A stretch of DNA of 42,203 nt from CAIMZW01 sp037133095 (GTDB taxonomy: Bacteria > Actinomycetota > Actinomycetes > Nanopelagicales > Nanopelagicaceae), in assembly GCA_037133095.1 (NCBI GenBank), contig JBAXOT010000013.1, positions 1 through 42,203 of the forward strand. Reading direction: 5' to 3'. Positions 1-7,540 of this stretch are shown here, in pieces (the stretch's first letter is position 1; the number at the start of each line of letters is the position of its first letter). Under the pieces are notes generated by a model. The model made no database searches, was not told the origin of the DNA, and was given only the letters and a program-made list of their open reading frames with translations. A program made the position numbers and the translations under genes.

Positions 1-1672
1 ACATTCCAATAGTCGCCGCTTGTAGCGCCCGATTGACCGACGTTTTGGCAATCTCAATGGCGGTCACCAATTTTCCAAGGGAATCAACGACTATTACCGC
101 GTCAGCGGCTTCACTTGCCGCACTGATGCCGCGTGATCCCATGGCGATTCCAACGTCAGCCTTGGTCAATGCTGGTGCGTCATTTATTCCGTCACCGACA
201 AAGAGCACCCCGCCTGGAAATTCTATTTGCGCGGAGTCAACGATGCGCAATTTCTCTTCTGCTGTAACAGATGCGAATATTTCAGTAATCCCAACTTGGT
301 CGGCAACTGTTTGCGCACTCTCGAGGCGATCTCCGGTGACTAAGTAAACCTTGGCCACACCTAAGGATTTCAAAGAATCCAGAAGTGTTATGGACTCACT
401 TCGGATCGGGTCTTCAAGTCCAATAACCCCAAGCAGGACTTCGTCTTGATAAACGCCGACCATCAAGGCGTGACTTTGGATCAGCCATGGCGGTACGAGT
501 TCAATCTGACCAACGAAAATGGCTCGACCGTCAATTTTCCCAGAAATCCCATGGCCATGAGTTTCTTCGATTGATACAGCAGCAACCAAATCGATCTCCT
601 GTCGCGCTGCCTCCAACGTAATGGCTCGGGCAACCACATGCGGGCTAAATTGATCAAGGGAGGCCGCAATCCGAAGTACTTCTCGCTCCGAACTCTCCGG
701 CGCCCAGGAAACTTGGCTCACTTCGGGGCCACCGCGTGTAAGGGTTCCCGTTTTATCGAGGAGTACCACTCTGATTTTTGTGAGTTGTTCCAAAACTGAG
801 CCACTTTTTACAAGTACGCCGTTCTTAGCGGCTCGAGAAATGCCTGAAACCACCGCCACCGGGACGGCGAGAATGAGTGGACACGGGGTTGCGGTCACAA
901 AGACCGCGACCATCCGAGCCACGCTGTGACTCAGAATCAGGGTCAGGACTCCCATCAGCACTGCTATCGGAAGAAACCTCGCCGACCATGTGTTCGCCAA
1001 TCTAATGCTCGATGATGAATGGGATTGGGCTTGCTTTACGAGCCGAATGATTGCGGCATAGGTACTGGCCTCGGCAGTAGAGGTGGCCACCATTTCCACG
1101 TTGTTTCCAGTATTGAGAACCCCGCTCTGTACCGGATCACCTCTTTGTTTCAGAACTGGAAGTGGCTCGCCAGTTAGAGCTGATTGATCGAGTTCAGCAG
1201 CGCTCTCAAGAACGCCATCCGTTGGAACTACTTCACCGGATTTCACCAAAATTCGTTGACCTACTTCAACCAGCGCAATTTCGAGATCTGAAATTTTTCC
1301 ATTGCTATCGAGGAGATGGGCGATCTGGGGGACCCTTGACATGAGTGCAGTCAACTCCCTTTCGGCTCGCTTTTCGGCCCAATCTTCCAGGGTTCGTCCG
1401 GTAGCCAGCATTAGGGAGATTATCGAAGCGGCGAGAAAATTCTTGGTGAGTAATGTTCCAATGAGTGAAAATACTGCCAAGATATCTGCGCCATATTCCC
1501 TATTTTTCATGGATACAAAGACCCAAGTGACCGCGGGGATCAAACCAGCGATGCCACCGAAGGCCCAGAAGCATTCCGAGATTATGCTCGCGTCAAAGAC
1601 TAGGAATATGGCACCAATAAATAGCGAAAGGGAAGCCACCAAGAGCAGGAGTTTATTCTTACCAAGCTTCAC
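1..1672 (-). CDS. P1B-type heavy-metal translocating ATPase, C-terminus cut by window edge
   Basis: Membrane pump that exports (or imports) a transition metal using ATP. Reading the minus strand from a GTG at 1672 gives 557 residues without a stop before the window edge. Visible motifs: actuator loop TGEP at about 167-170, membrane metal-site motif TPCPL at 262-266, phosphorylation motif DKTGT with Asp306, and the hinge GDGIND at 493-498. The N-terminus is short and hydrophobic and carries no CxxC metal-binding domain. The TPC motif (instead of CPC or SPC) is the signature described for the P1B-5 group, linked to Ni/Fe, but many actinobacterial pumps carry it with unknown metal, so the substrate is open. 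An in-frame stop lies just upstream of the GTG, so this is the only reasonable start. The gene is divergent from the oxidoreductase operon. Confidence 0.93.
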   Translation of the reverse strand, partial: MKLGKNKLLLLVASLSLFIGAIFLVFDASIISECFWAFGGIAGLIPAVTWVFVSMKNREYGADILAVFSLIGTLLTKNFLAASIISLMLATGRTLEDWAEKRAERELTALMSRVPQIAHLLDSNGKISDLEIALVEVGQRILVKSGEVVPTDGVLESAAELDQSALTGEPLPVLKQRGDPVQSGVLNTGNNVEMVATSTAEASTYAAIIRLVKQAQSHSSSSIRLANTWSARFLPIAVLMGVLTLILSHSVARMVAVFVTATPCPLILAVPVAVVSGISRAAKNGVLVKSGSVLEQLTKIRVVLLDKTGTLTRGGPEVSQVSWAPESSEREVLRIAASLDQFSPHVVARAITLEAARQEIDLVAAVSIEETHGHGISGKIDGRAIFVGQIELVPPWLIQSHALMVGVYQDEVLLGVIGLEDPIRSESITLLDSLKSLGVAKVYLVTGDRLESAQTVADQVGITEIFASVTAEEKLRIVDSAQIEFPGGVLFVGDGINDAPALTKADVGIAMGSRGISAASEAADAVIVVDSLGKLVTAIEIAKTSVNRALQAATIGM

Positions 1673-1798
1673 CGAGTCAACGTGTCATATTTATCTTCGT
1701 CGCAATCGGGGCTAGCACTCAAACACCTTCTAATCGTGGGGGTAGCCCTAATAAGTATTGGTTGGCGCTACTTTTTTCAATTTCGCGAATTTTTCCCT

Positions 1799-1804
1799 AT
1801 TAGC
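1799..1804 (+). promoter_or_regulatory. -10 box TATTAG for the oxidoreductase operon
   Basis: TATTAG lies 8 bases before the GTG of the gamma subunit and no Shine-Dalgarno sequence lies between, so a leaderless or nearly leaderless transcript is likely. No clear -35 box is seen. Confidence 0.4.
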
Positions 1805-1812
1805 ATCTGCGT

Positions 1813-2403
1813 GTGTTTCAAGTGCGAATCCATGGTCGAGGCGGGCAAGGTGTAGTCACAGCCGCTGAATTATTGAGTGTTGCTGCTTTCCAAGATGGGC
1901 TACATGCGCAAGCATTCCCCAGCTTTGGATCCGAACGAACAGGCGCCCCTGTTGTTGCATTTTGTCGAATCAGCGAATCCAAAATTCGATCACGAGAGCC
2001 GGTAATGCAACCGGATGCCGTGATCATTCAAGACCCGACCTTGCTGCATTCGGTAGATGTATTTGCGGGCGCAGCTCTTGACGGTTATCTCCTCATCAAT
2101 ACAACAAAATCTTTTCAAGATCTTGGAATTGACGAATACGTTGCCCAACGCGATATGACTCGAAACCTCATGGTTCCAGCTTCTGATCTGGCACTCAAGC
2201 ATGTTGGTCGCGCTTTGCCCAATGCCGCACTTCTCGGTGGCTTTGCCGCTGCTACAGGTCTAGTGACTATCGGCAGTGTCGTCGCCGCAATTAACGACAG
2301 ATTTCCCGCCAAAATCGCAGCCGGAAATGCCGCGGCTGCGCAAGAGGCGTATCAATTCGTTCTGAATGAGTTAGAGGAAGTGAAACATGCGACGACAAAT
2401 TGA
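1813..2403 (+). CDS. porG: 2-oxoacid:ferredoxin oxidoreductase, gamma subunit
   Basis: Gamma subunit of a pyruvate/2-oxoacid:ferredoxin oxidoreductase; in the family it binds the CoA-side part of the complex. The 196-residue product starts with the family hallmark FQVRIHGRGGQGVVTAAELL and keeps the FPSFGSERTGAPV block near residue 35, typical for PorG/VorG. The GTG start is chosen because the hallmark begins directly after it and no earlier start is in frame close by. It is the first of four overlapping genes: its last 17 bases overlap the alpha subunit. Whether the substrate is pyruvate, 2-oxoglutarate or a branched-chain oxoacid cannot be read from the sequence. Confidence 0.9.
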   Translation: MFQVRIHGRGGQGVVTAAELLSVAAFQDGLHAQAFPSFGSERTGAPVVAFCRISESKIRSREPVMQPDAVIIQDPTLLHSVDVFAGAALDGYLLINTTKSFQDLGIDEYVAQRDMTRNLMVPASDLALKHVGRALPNAALLGGFAAATGLVTIGSVVAAINDRFPAKIAAGNAAAAQEAYQFVLNELEEVKHATTN

Positions 2404-3643
2404 GGGCTCTCGAGCGGTCGCTGAGACCATCGCAGCCTGCCGACCAAATGTGATCTGTGCTTATCCAATATCGCCCCAAACCCATATCGTCGAAGCTTTG
2501 GATGAAATTGTTCGAATGGGCGAGATTGATAATTGCGAATTCGTGAATGTTGAATCGGAATTCTCAGCGATGTCCGTTGCGATTGGCGCGTCTGCCACTG
2601 GTGCCCGGGCTTACACGGCTACGGCGAGCCAAGGACTCTTGTTCATGGTAGAGCCTGTTTATAACGCTTCTGGGTTGGGGCTTCCGATCGTGATGACACT
2701 TGCTAATCGCGCAATTGGCGCACCGATAAATATTTGGAACGACCACTCGGATTCAATGAGTCAACGAGATTCTGGCTGGATCCAGTTGTACGCCCAAGAC
2801 AATCAATCTGCCTCGGATCTTCATATCTTGGCCTTTCGAATTGCAGAAGAGGTTTCATTGCCCGTTATGGTCTGCATGGATGGCTTCGTACTCACGCATG
2901 CTATGGAGGAGATCGATATTGTTGAGAGAGAGCAAGTGGATCTCTTCTTGCCACCTTTTGTTCCTAGGCAAGTACTTGACCCAGTTGATCCAGTTTCCAT
3001 CGGCGCAATGGTGGGACCAGAAGCTTTCACCGAGGTCCGTTACCTAGCTCATGTAAAGCAACTTCAGGCACTTGACCTTATTCCCTCCTTGGCTTCTGAT
3101 TTCGCAACAATTTTCGGTCGGAGGGCGGCCGGCGAACATGATCTTGATGGCTTAGTGACAAGTTATTTTGTCGAAGATGCAGAAGTAGTAATCGTCGCGC
3201 TTGGTTCCGTCATTGGCACTATAAAAGATGTTATTGACGACATGCGTGCTGAAGGCGTTGCGGTTGGCGTTCTTGGCATCACATCGTTCCGACCATTTCC
3301 ACTCGATGCTGTGAGAAACGCCCTCATTGGCGCGATGCAGGTTGTTGTTGTCGAACGTGCATTTGCACCAGGGATTGGCGGAATCGTTTCTTCTAATGTC
3401 CGAACCGCACTGGGGGAGACTGCAATTCCAATCTCGACCGCGATTGCCGGTCTCGGTGGTCGTCCCATTACCAAAGATTTAATTCGAGATATTGTCGATC
3501 GAACCTTGGATGGGAGTTTGCCTTCTCTCACCTTCACGGATCTCAATCACGAACTCATTGATCGTGAAATGGAACGCACCAGTTCTAATCGTCGATCTGG
3601 ACCTATGGCTGAAAATCTATTGAAAGATTTGGGGCGAGCATGA
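2387..3643 (+). CDS. porA: 2-oxoacid:ferredoxin oxidoreductase, alpha subunit
   Basis: Alpha subunit (418 residues) of the same enzyme, carrying the pyrimidine-binding domain for thiamine diphosphate at the N-terminus and the transketolase C-terminal-like domain. Family blocks seen: YPISPQTHIVEAL near residue 26, the ESEFSAMSVAIGAS helix near 57, TATASQGLLFM near 80 and NIWNDHSDSMSQRDSGW near 117. The C-terminal half contains the VVERAFAPG(I)GG block found in PorA. ATG at 2387 lies inside the end of porG, which points to translational coupling; the 3' end overlaps porB by 4 bases (ATGA). Length is normal for the separate-subunit (archaeal/bacterial heterotetramer) form rather than the fused single-chain enzyme. 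Confidence 0.92.
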   Translation: MRRQIEGSRAVAETIAACRPNVICAYPISPQTHIVEALDEIVRMGEIDNCEFVNVESEFSAMSVAIGASATGARAYTATASQGLLFMVEPVYNASGLGLPIVMTLANRAIGAPINIWNDHSDSMSQRDSGWIQLYAQDNQSASDLHILAFRIAEEVSLPVMVCMDGFVLTHAMEEIDIVEREQVDLFLPPFVPRQVLDPVDPVSIGAMVGPEAFTEVRYLAHVKQLQALDLIPSLASDFATIFGRRAAGEHDLDGLVTSYFVEDAEVVIVALGSVIGTIKDVIDDMRAEGVAVGVLGITSFRPFPLDAVRNALIGAMQVVVVERAFAPGIGGIVSSNVRTALGETAIPISTAIAGLGGRPITKDLIRDIVDRTLDGSLPSLTFTDLNHELIDREMERTSSNRRSGPMAENLLKDLGRA

Positions 3644-4662
3644 CCACACCATTGAAGTTCTATCAAGTCGGATCTTTCGCTGTTGGCAATCGACTTCTCG
3701 AGGAGGGTCAACTCTCAGAACAGTCGCGACCATCACGTACTAACTCTCTCACTTCAGGCCATCGTGCCTGCCAAGGATGCGGCGAAGCACTTGGGGCCAG
3801 ATACGCCTTGGATGCTGCAATGGCGGCGACTGATGGGAAAATAGTTGCGGTAAATGCAACGGGATGTTTAGAGGTTTTCTCAACTCCGTACCCAGAGACT
3901 TCTTGGCGCTTACCATGGCTGCACTCCCTCTTTGGCAACGCAGCGGCGGTGGCAACTGGTGTAGCCGCAGCGCTCCGGGCCCAAGGTAAGAGTGATATTC
4001 GCGTAATCGCGCAAGGCGGCGATGGCGGGACAGTTGATATTGGATTTGGACCTTTGTCCGGCATGTTTGAACGTAATGACGATGTTTTGTATATCTGTTA
4101 CGACAACGAGGCTTACATGAATACTGGTGTCCAGCGATCTGGGGCTACACCTCCTGCCGCCAGAACAAACACAACACACGCAGTTGGTGATAATCCAGGA
4201 GCGTCATTTTCGCAAGGCAAAAACCTGCCGGTCATCGCCATGGCGCATGGCATTCCCTATGTTGCCACAGCCAGCGTTGCCGACCTTCACGACTTAGAGA
4301 ACAAGGTCAAGAAGGCAATGTCATTTCACGGCGCTCGCTATTTACATATTTTGGTTCCCTGTCCGCTTGGCTGGGGTTCTCGTTCAGAGGAGACCATTCA
4401 CTTGGCTCGCATGGCCACTGAGTCCGGACTATTTCCGGTCTTCGAAGCCGAATACGGTGAAGTGACCTCAAGCAAGAAAATTCGCAGGCAGGTTGCAGTG
4501 GCGGACTACCTCAAACCGCAGAAAAGATTTGCCCATTTATTTGGCGCAAAAGGTCGACCGGATTTATTAGAAGCGATTCAGTCCAATGCCAATCGGAACA
4601 TTTCAAAGTACAACTTGCTGGATGAAAATTCAGTAGGGCTCAAGGGAGATAATGGTGAGTAA
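3640..4662 (+). CDS. porB: 2-oxoacid:ferredoxin oxidoreductase, beta subunit
   Basis: Catalytic beta subunit (340 residues) that binds the thiamine diphosphate phosphates and one proximal 4Fe-4S cluster. Cluster cysteines: C44 and C47 (CQGCGE), C76 (TGC) and C241 (VPCPLGW). The TPP/Mg motif is GDGG at 127-130 followed by D155-N156 and NTG at 161-163. An extra 40-residue N-terminal stretch before the first cluster motif is present in related actinobacterial and delta-proteobacterial proteins as far as I recall. It overlaps porA by 4 bases and the following flavoprotein gene by 11 bases, so all four products are probably made in a fixed ratio. Confidence 0.93.
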   Translation: MTTPLKFYQVGSFAVGNRLLEEGQLSEQSRPSRTNSLTSGHRACQGCGEALGARYALDAAMAATDGKIVAVNATGCLEVFSTPYPETSWRLPWLHSLFGNAAAVATGVAAALRAQGKSDIRVIAQGGDGGTVDIGFGPLSGMFERNDDVLYICYDNEAYMNTGVQRSGATPPAARTNTTHAVGDNPGASFSQGKNLPVIAMAHGIPYVATASVADLHDLENKVKKAMSFHGARYLHILVPCPLGWGSRSEETIHLARMATESGLFPVFEAEYGEVTSSKKIRRQVAVADYLKPQKRFAHLFGAKGRPDLLEAIQSNANRNISKYNLLDENSVGLKGDNGE

Positions 4663-6274
4663 GCCTTTTGCTATCACGCTAAATATTGGTTCTTCACTTG
4701 CCAACCACACTGGTTCCTGGCGCAATGAGCGACCGGTTTATGTCAATCGCATGCCACCGTGTAACAACGCCTGCCCAGCCGGCGAAGATGTCCAAGGTTG
4801 GCTCTACGAAGGCGAAGCCGGTAACTATGAACAGGCATGGCGAAATTTAACGAGAGATAATCCGCTTCCGGCCATCATGGGTCGAATCTGTTATCACCCA
4901 TGCCAGACTGCATGTAATCGTGCTGATCTTGACGAAGCGGTAGGTATCAATTCCGTCGAACGCTTCCTCGGTGATGAAGCAATTAAACAAGGCTGGCAGT
5001 TCACCGTGACGGCGGCTCCCACGGGTAAGAAGATTTTGATTATTGGCTCTGGCCCTTCTGGCCTATCCGCGGCCTATCAGCTTGCGCTAAAAGGACATTC
5101 GGTCACCATCCGAGAAAGTTCCTCGGCTCCCGGCGGCATGATGCGGTACGGAATCCCCGCATATCGTTTGCCAAGAGAAGTACTGGATGCTGAAGTTGCT
5201 CGAATCGTAAACATGGGTGTTGCGATTGAATGCAATTCAAAGGTGGAAAATGCTGAGGCGGCTTTTGCCGAAGGTTTCGATGCGGTCTTCCTTGCAATTG
5301 GTGCCCACCTCGGCAAGCGAGCATTTATTCCGGCTGGAGACACGGCTCGAATTTTGGACGCCGTTTCGGTGCTACACATGACGGCAGATGGACAACCCCC
5401 GATGCTCGGTCGTCGAGTAGTTGTTTATGGTGGCGGAAATACCGCTCTCGATGCAGCGCGAACCGCCCGCAGATTAGGCGCCTATGAGGCGATCGTCGTC
5501 TATCGTCGGACGCAAGAGAAAATGCCGGCCCACGAGGTTGAACTCAAAGAGGCGATCGACGAAGGAATTGTGATGCGTTGGCTTTCCACGATTTCCCGAG
5601 TCGATGAAGGAACCGTCACGATTGAAAAAATGGAGTTGGACGAAAAAGGCAACCCACAGCCAACCGGCCAATTTGAAAGTCTTGATGCAGATTCCGTTGT
5701 GCTCGCTTTAGGCCAGGAGGTAGATCTGAGCGTTATTGATGGAATCTCCCAAGTGAGCGTTGATGACGGAGTAATTGAGGTAGACGAACTGCTCATGACT
5801 GGTCGACGCGGACTATTTGCCGGTGGTGATGCGGTTCCGGGTGAACGAACTGCAACCAACGCCATTGGCCACGGCAAACATGCCGCGCGAGCAATTGACT
5901 CTTGGTTGCAAGGGGAAACGTTTGTTCACGCCGCGAGGCCCGAGCCGGCTTCCTACGAAAGATTAAATACCTGGTACTACTCTGATGCCCCAAAGACTGT
6001 CCGCTCCAAACTTGATGCGGCAAGACGAGCCAGCAATTTTGCAGAAGTGGTTCAAGGACTAGATGCAGAAACGGCGGTCTTCGAAGCCAGAAGATGTCTC
6101 TCGTGTGGAAACTGTTTCTCCTGCGACAACTGTTTTGGCGTGTGTCCCGACAACGCTGTCATCAAACTGGAGAACGGCAAGTACGAGATTAACTTGGACT
6201 ACTGCAAGGGCTGTGGCATCTGCGCCAACGAATGCCCTTGCGGTGCCATCGATATGGAGCCAGAACGTTCCTAA
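4652..6274 (+). CDS. GltD-like FAD/NAD(P) oxidoreductase with C-terminal 2x4Fe-4S ferredoxin domain (electron-transfer subunit)
   Basis: A 540-residue protein combining three parts. Residues 35-110 form the cysteine-rich GltD/DPYD-type N-terminal domain (C37, C41, C80, C84, C88). Residues 126-445 form a two-dinucleotide-binding flavoprotein fold: GSGPSG at 132-137 for FAD, a second GGGNTALD block for NAD(P)H and a C-terminal FAGGDA FAD-contact block. Residues about 478-535 hold a dicluster ferredoxin domain with CxxCxxC and CKGCGICANEC. There is no separate PorD subunit, so this protein very likely replaces it and passes electrons between the thiamine enzyme and NAD(P)H. The start overlaps porB by 11 bases. 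Direction of flow (oxidative decarboxylation or reductive carboxylation) is not decided by sequence. Confidence 0.88.
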   Translation: MVSKPFAITLNIGSSLANHTGSWRNERPVYVNRMPPCNNACPAGEDVQGWLYEGEAGNYEQAWRNLTRDNPLPAIMGRICYHPCQTACNRADLDEAVGINSVERFLGDEAIKQGWQFTVTAAPTGKKILIIGSGPSGLSAAYQLALKGHSVTIRESSSAPGGMMRYGIPAYRLPREVLDAEVARIVNMGVAIECNSKVENAEAAFAEGFDAVFLAIGAHLGKRAFIPAGDTARILDAVSVLHMTADGQPPMLGRRVVVYGGGNTALDAARTARRLGAYEAIVVYRRTQEKMPAHEVELKEAIDEGIVMRWLSTISRVDEGTVTIEKMELDEKGNPQPTGQFESLDADSVVLALGQEVDLSVIDGISQVSVDDGVIEVDELLMTGRRGLFAGGDAVPGERTATNAIGHGKHAARAIDSWLQGETFVHAARPEPASYERLNTWYYSDAPKTVRSKLDAARRASNFAEVVQGLDAETAVFEARRCLSCGNCFSCDNCFGVCPDNAVIKLENGKYEINLDYCKGCGICANECPCGAIDMEPERS

Positions 6275-6290
6275 CTAAAGCAAGTTCGCT

Positions 6291-7046
6291 TTAGAGGGAG
6301 ACGGTGCTTCGTACTTTATTGGATTCCGACGAGGTGTGGACCAAGCGGAAGGACTCGCTGGAATTGCTGAGTCGGAAAGATTTGCTGCCGTGCAGGAAGA
6401 GCGCGAAGGTGATTCCAACGGCGCCACCAACAATTTGAGCGATCATAAAGTTCACCACAGATTGTGGTGCGATGCCGGCGAATGAGTCACTCCAAGTACG
6501 AGCGTAAGTAACTGCAGGGTTGGCAAATGCGGTGGATGAAGTGAAGAAATACGCTGCGCCAATCCAAGCTGGAACGACGATGAAGTTCAAGGAACTGCGC
6601 TTTTCAAAGCGATTCAATTGAACAATGATGATGAGACCTGCTGTGGCGATTGCTTCGCCAATCAACATTCCCGCCCCACCACGTTCGTGGAGTGAGTTAG
6701 AGATCGCTGGATGGCTGAACATCACGTTGGCAACCATCACTCCGATGAAACCACCTAGGAACTGTGATGCCAGATATGTGGAGGCATCTACAGGCTTGAT
6801 TCGACCCAGAACCCACTCGCTGGCGGTAATAACTGGATTGAAGTGAGCGCCACTGATGGCGGCAAAGGTGTACATCAAAGCGCCAAGGGCCAAGACGGTG
6901 ACAACGGCATTGATGGCGAGTTGAAGACCAGCATCTGTTGTGAGCGATGTGGCCATCTCACCAGAGCCAACTACGGCAATGACTAAAAGTGCGGTTCCGA
7001 TAAGTTCTGCGGAAGCGGTACGCCAAAGACTACGAAATGGGGACAT
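6291..7046 (-). CDS. Aquaporin/MIP family channel of the arsenic-associated type
   Basis: Six-helix membrane channel of the major intrinsic protein family, 251 residues. The first pore loop reads SGAHFNPV with NPV at 70-72 in place of NPA; the second reads FANPAVTYAR with NPA at 176-178. The usual arginine directly after the second NPA (NPAR) is missing; the sequence goes on with VTYAR. This pattern and the FAGIAP block match a bacterial MIP group found near ars genes (AqpS-like), which passes arsenite or other uncharged solutes; no ars gene is next to it here. The ATG is preceded by a GAGG ribosome site. It is convergent with the oxidoreductase operon, 16 bases away. The tail after residue 220 is rich in serine and probably cytoplasmic. 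Confidence 0.85.
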   Translation of the reverse strand: MSPFRSLWRTASAELIGTALLVIAVVGSGEMATSLTTDAGLQLAINAVVTVLALGALMYTFAAISGAHFNPVITASEWVLGRIKPVDASTYLASQFLGGFIGVMVANVMFSHPAISNSLHERGGAGMLIGEAIATAGLIIIVQLNRFEKRSSLNFIVVPAWIGAAYFFTSSTAFANPAVTYARTWSDSFAGIAPQSVVNFMIAQIVGGAVGITFALFLHGSKSFRLSNSSESFRLVHTSSESNKVRSTVSL

Positions 7047-7156
7047 GATTACCTCTATTTTTGGTTTGGGACTGGAACCAAATGGACAGGGAAAACATTA
7101 CCGAACGTTTTGGAATATAGGTAGACCTGAAATTAATAAATCATTAACAGTCGAGG

Positions 7157-7507
7157 CTATTTATCGGTCAGCGCGCTGATCTCTGCTTCGCTCTGATGAG
7201 TAGTGAAAAGCCACCGGTCGAACTCGGAATCGCGCAGATCCATCACGAATCCTGACTTTTTCCCATAAATGGCGCAGAAATCCTCGCCGTTTCGTGACCA
7301 AAGTGAGCCTAAAAGGATAAAAAGGAAGATTCCGGTGCCGGGCGCTCGTACTCCTCGAATGATGCCTTTGCGCCATAAATTGGGGTACGAAGTAACCGAA
7401 ATCACATTGTCTGCTGGGATGTGTGGGCTGGTGTGCATGGCGCCCGCCCGTTCCCACCGTGATAGCTCAAGAATGAGATCCAAGCCTTCTCGCTTTAATA
7501 CCGCCAT
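7157..7507 (-). CDS. Conserved small PH-like actinobacterial protein
   Basis: 116 residues, function unknown. The pattern of a conserved ELSRWERAGAMH block near residue 14, then VISVTSYPNLW, then the very characteristic RGVRAPGTG near 51-59 and DFCAIYGKK near 76, resembles a family of short actinobacterial proteins often annotated as hypothetical or bacterial-PH-like. The central FLFILLGSL is hydrophobic but short and more likely a beta strand than a membrane helix. The gene is divergent from argG across only 33 bases and appears to be transcribed without a leader. Functional link to argG is not implied. Confidence 0.6.
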   Translation of the reverse strand: MAVLKREGLDLILELSRWERAGAMHTSPHIPADNVISVTSYPNLWRKGIIRGVRAPGTGIFLFILLGSLWSRNGEDFCAIYGKKSGFVMDLRDSEFDRWLFTTHQSEAEISALTDK

Positions 7508-7513
7508 GTAAAA

Positions 7514-7519
7514 AGCGTA
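7514..7519 (-). promoter_or_regulatory. -10 box TACGCT for the small PH-like gene
   Basis: On the minus strand TACGCT is followed by 6 bases and then the ATG at 7507; no ribosome site fits between, so the mRNA is probably leaderless. Confidence 0.5.
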
Positions 7520-7527
7520 GCGGATTG

Positions 7528-7533
7528 TAGGCT
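7528..7533 (+). promoter_or_regulatory. -10 box TAGGCT for argG
   Basis: TAGGCT followed by 7 bases and the argG ATG at 7541, with no Shine-Dalgarno sequence. The two back-to-back -10 boxes of this 33-base gap leave no room for -35 boxes except inside the opposite gene. Confidence 0.5.
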
Positions 7534-7540
7534 TGCGCTC

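Noticed and set aside
1302..1715. 137-codon plus-strand frame
   Set aside because: Shadow of the metal ATPase on the minus strand, whose motifs are clear; no family resemblance on the plus strand.
6275..6294. Perfect 7-base hairpin CTAAAGC/GCTTTAG between convergent genes
   Set aside because: No T-run on either side and low GC in the stem, so it is not called as a terminator; it could still be a weak bidirectional one.
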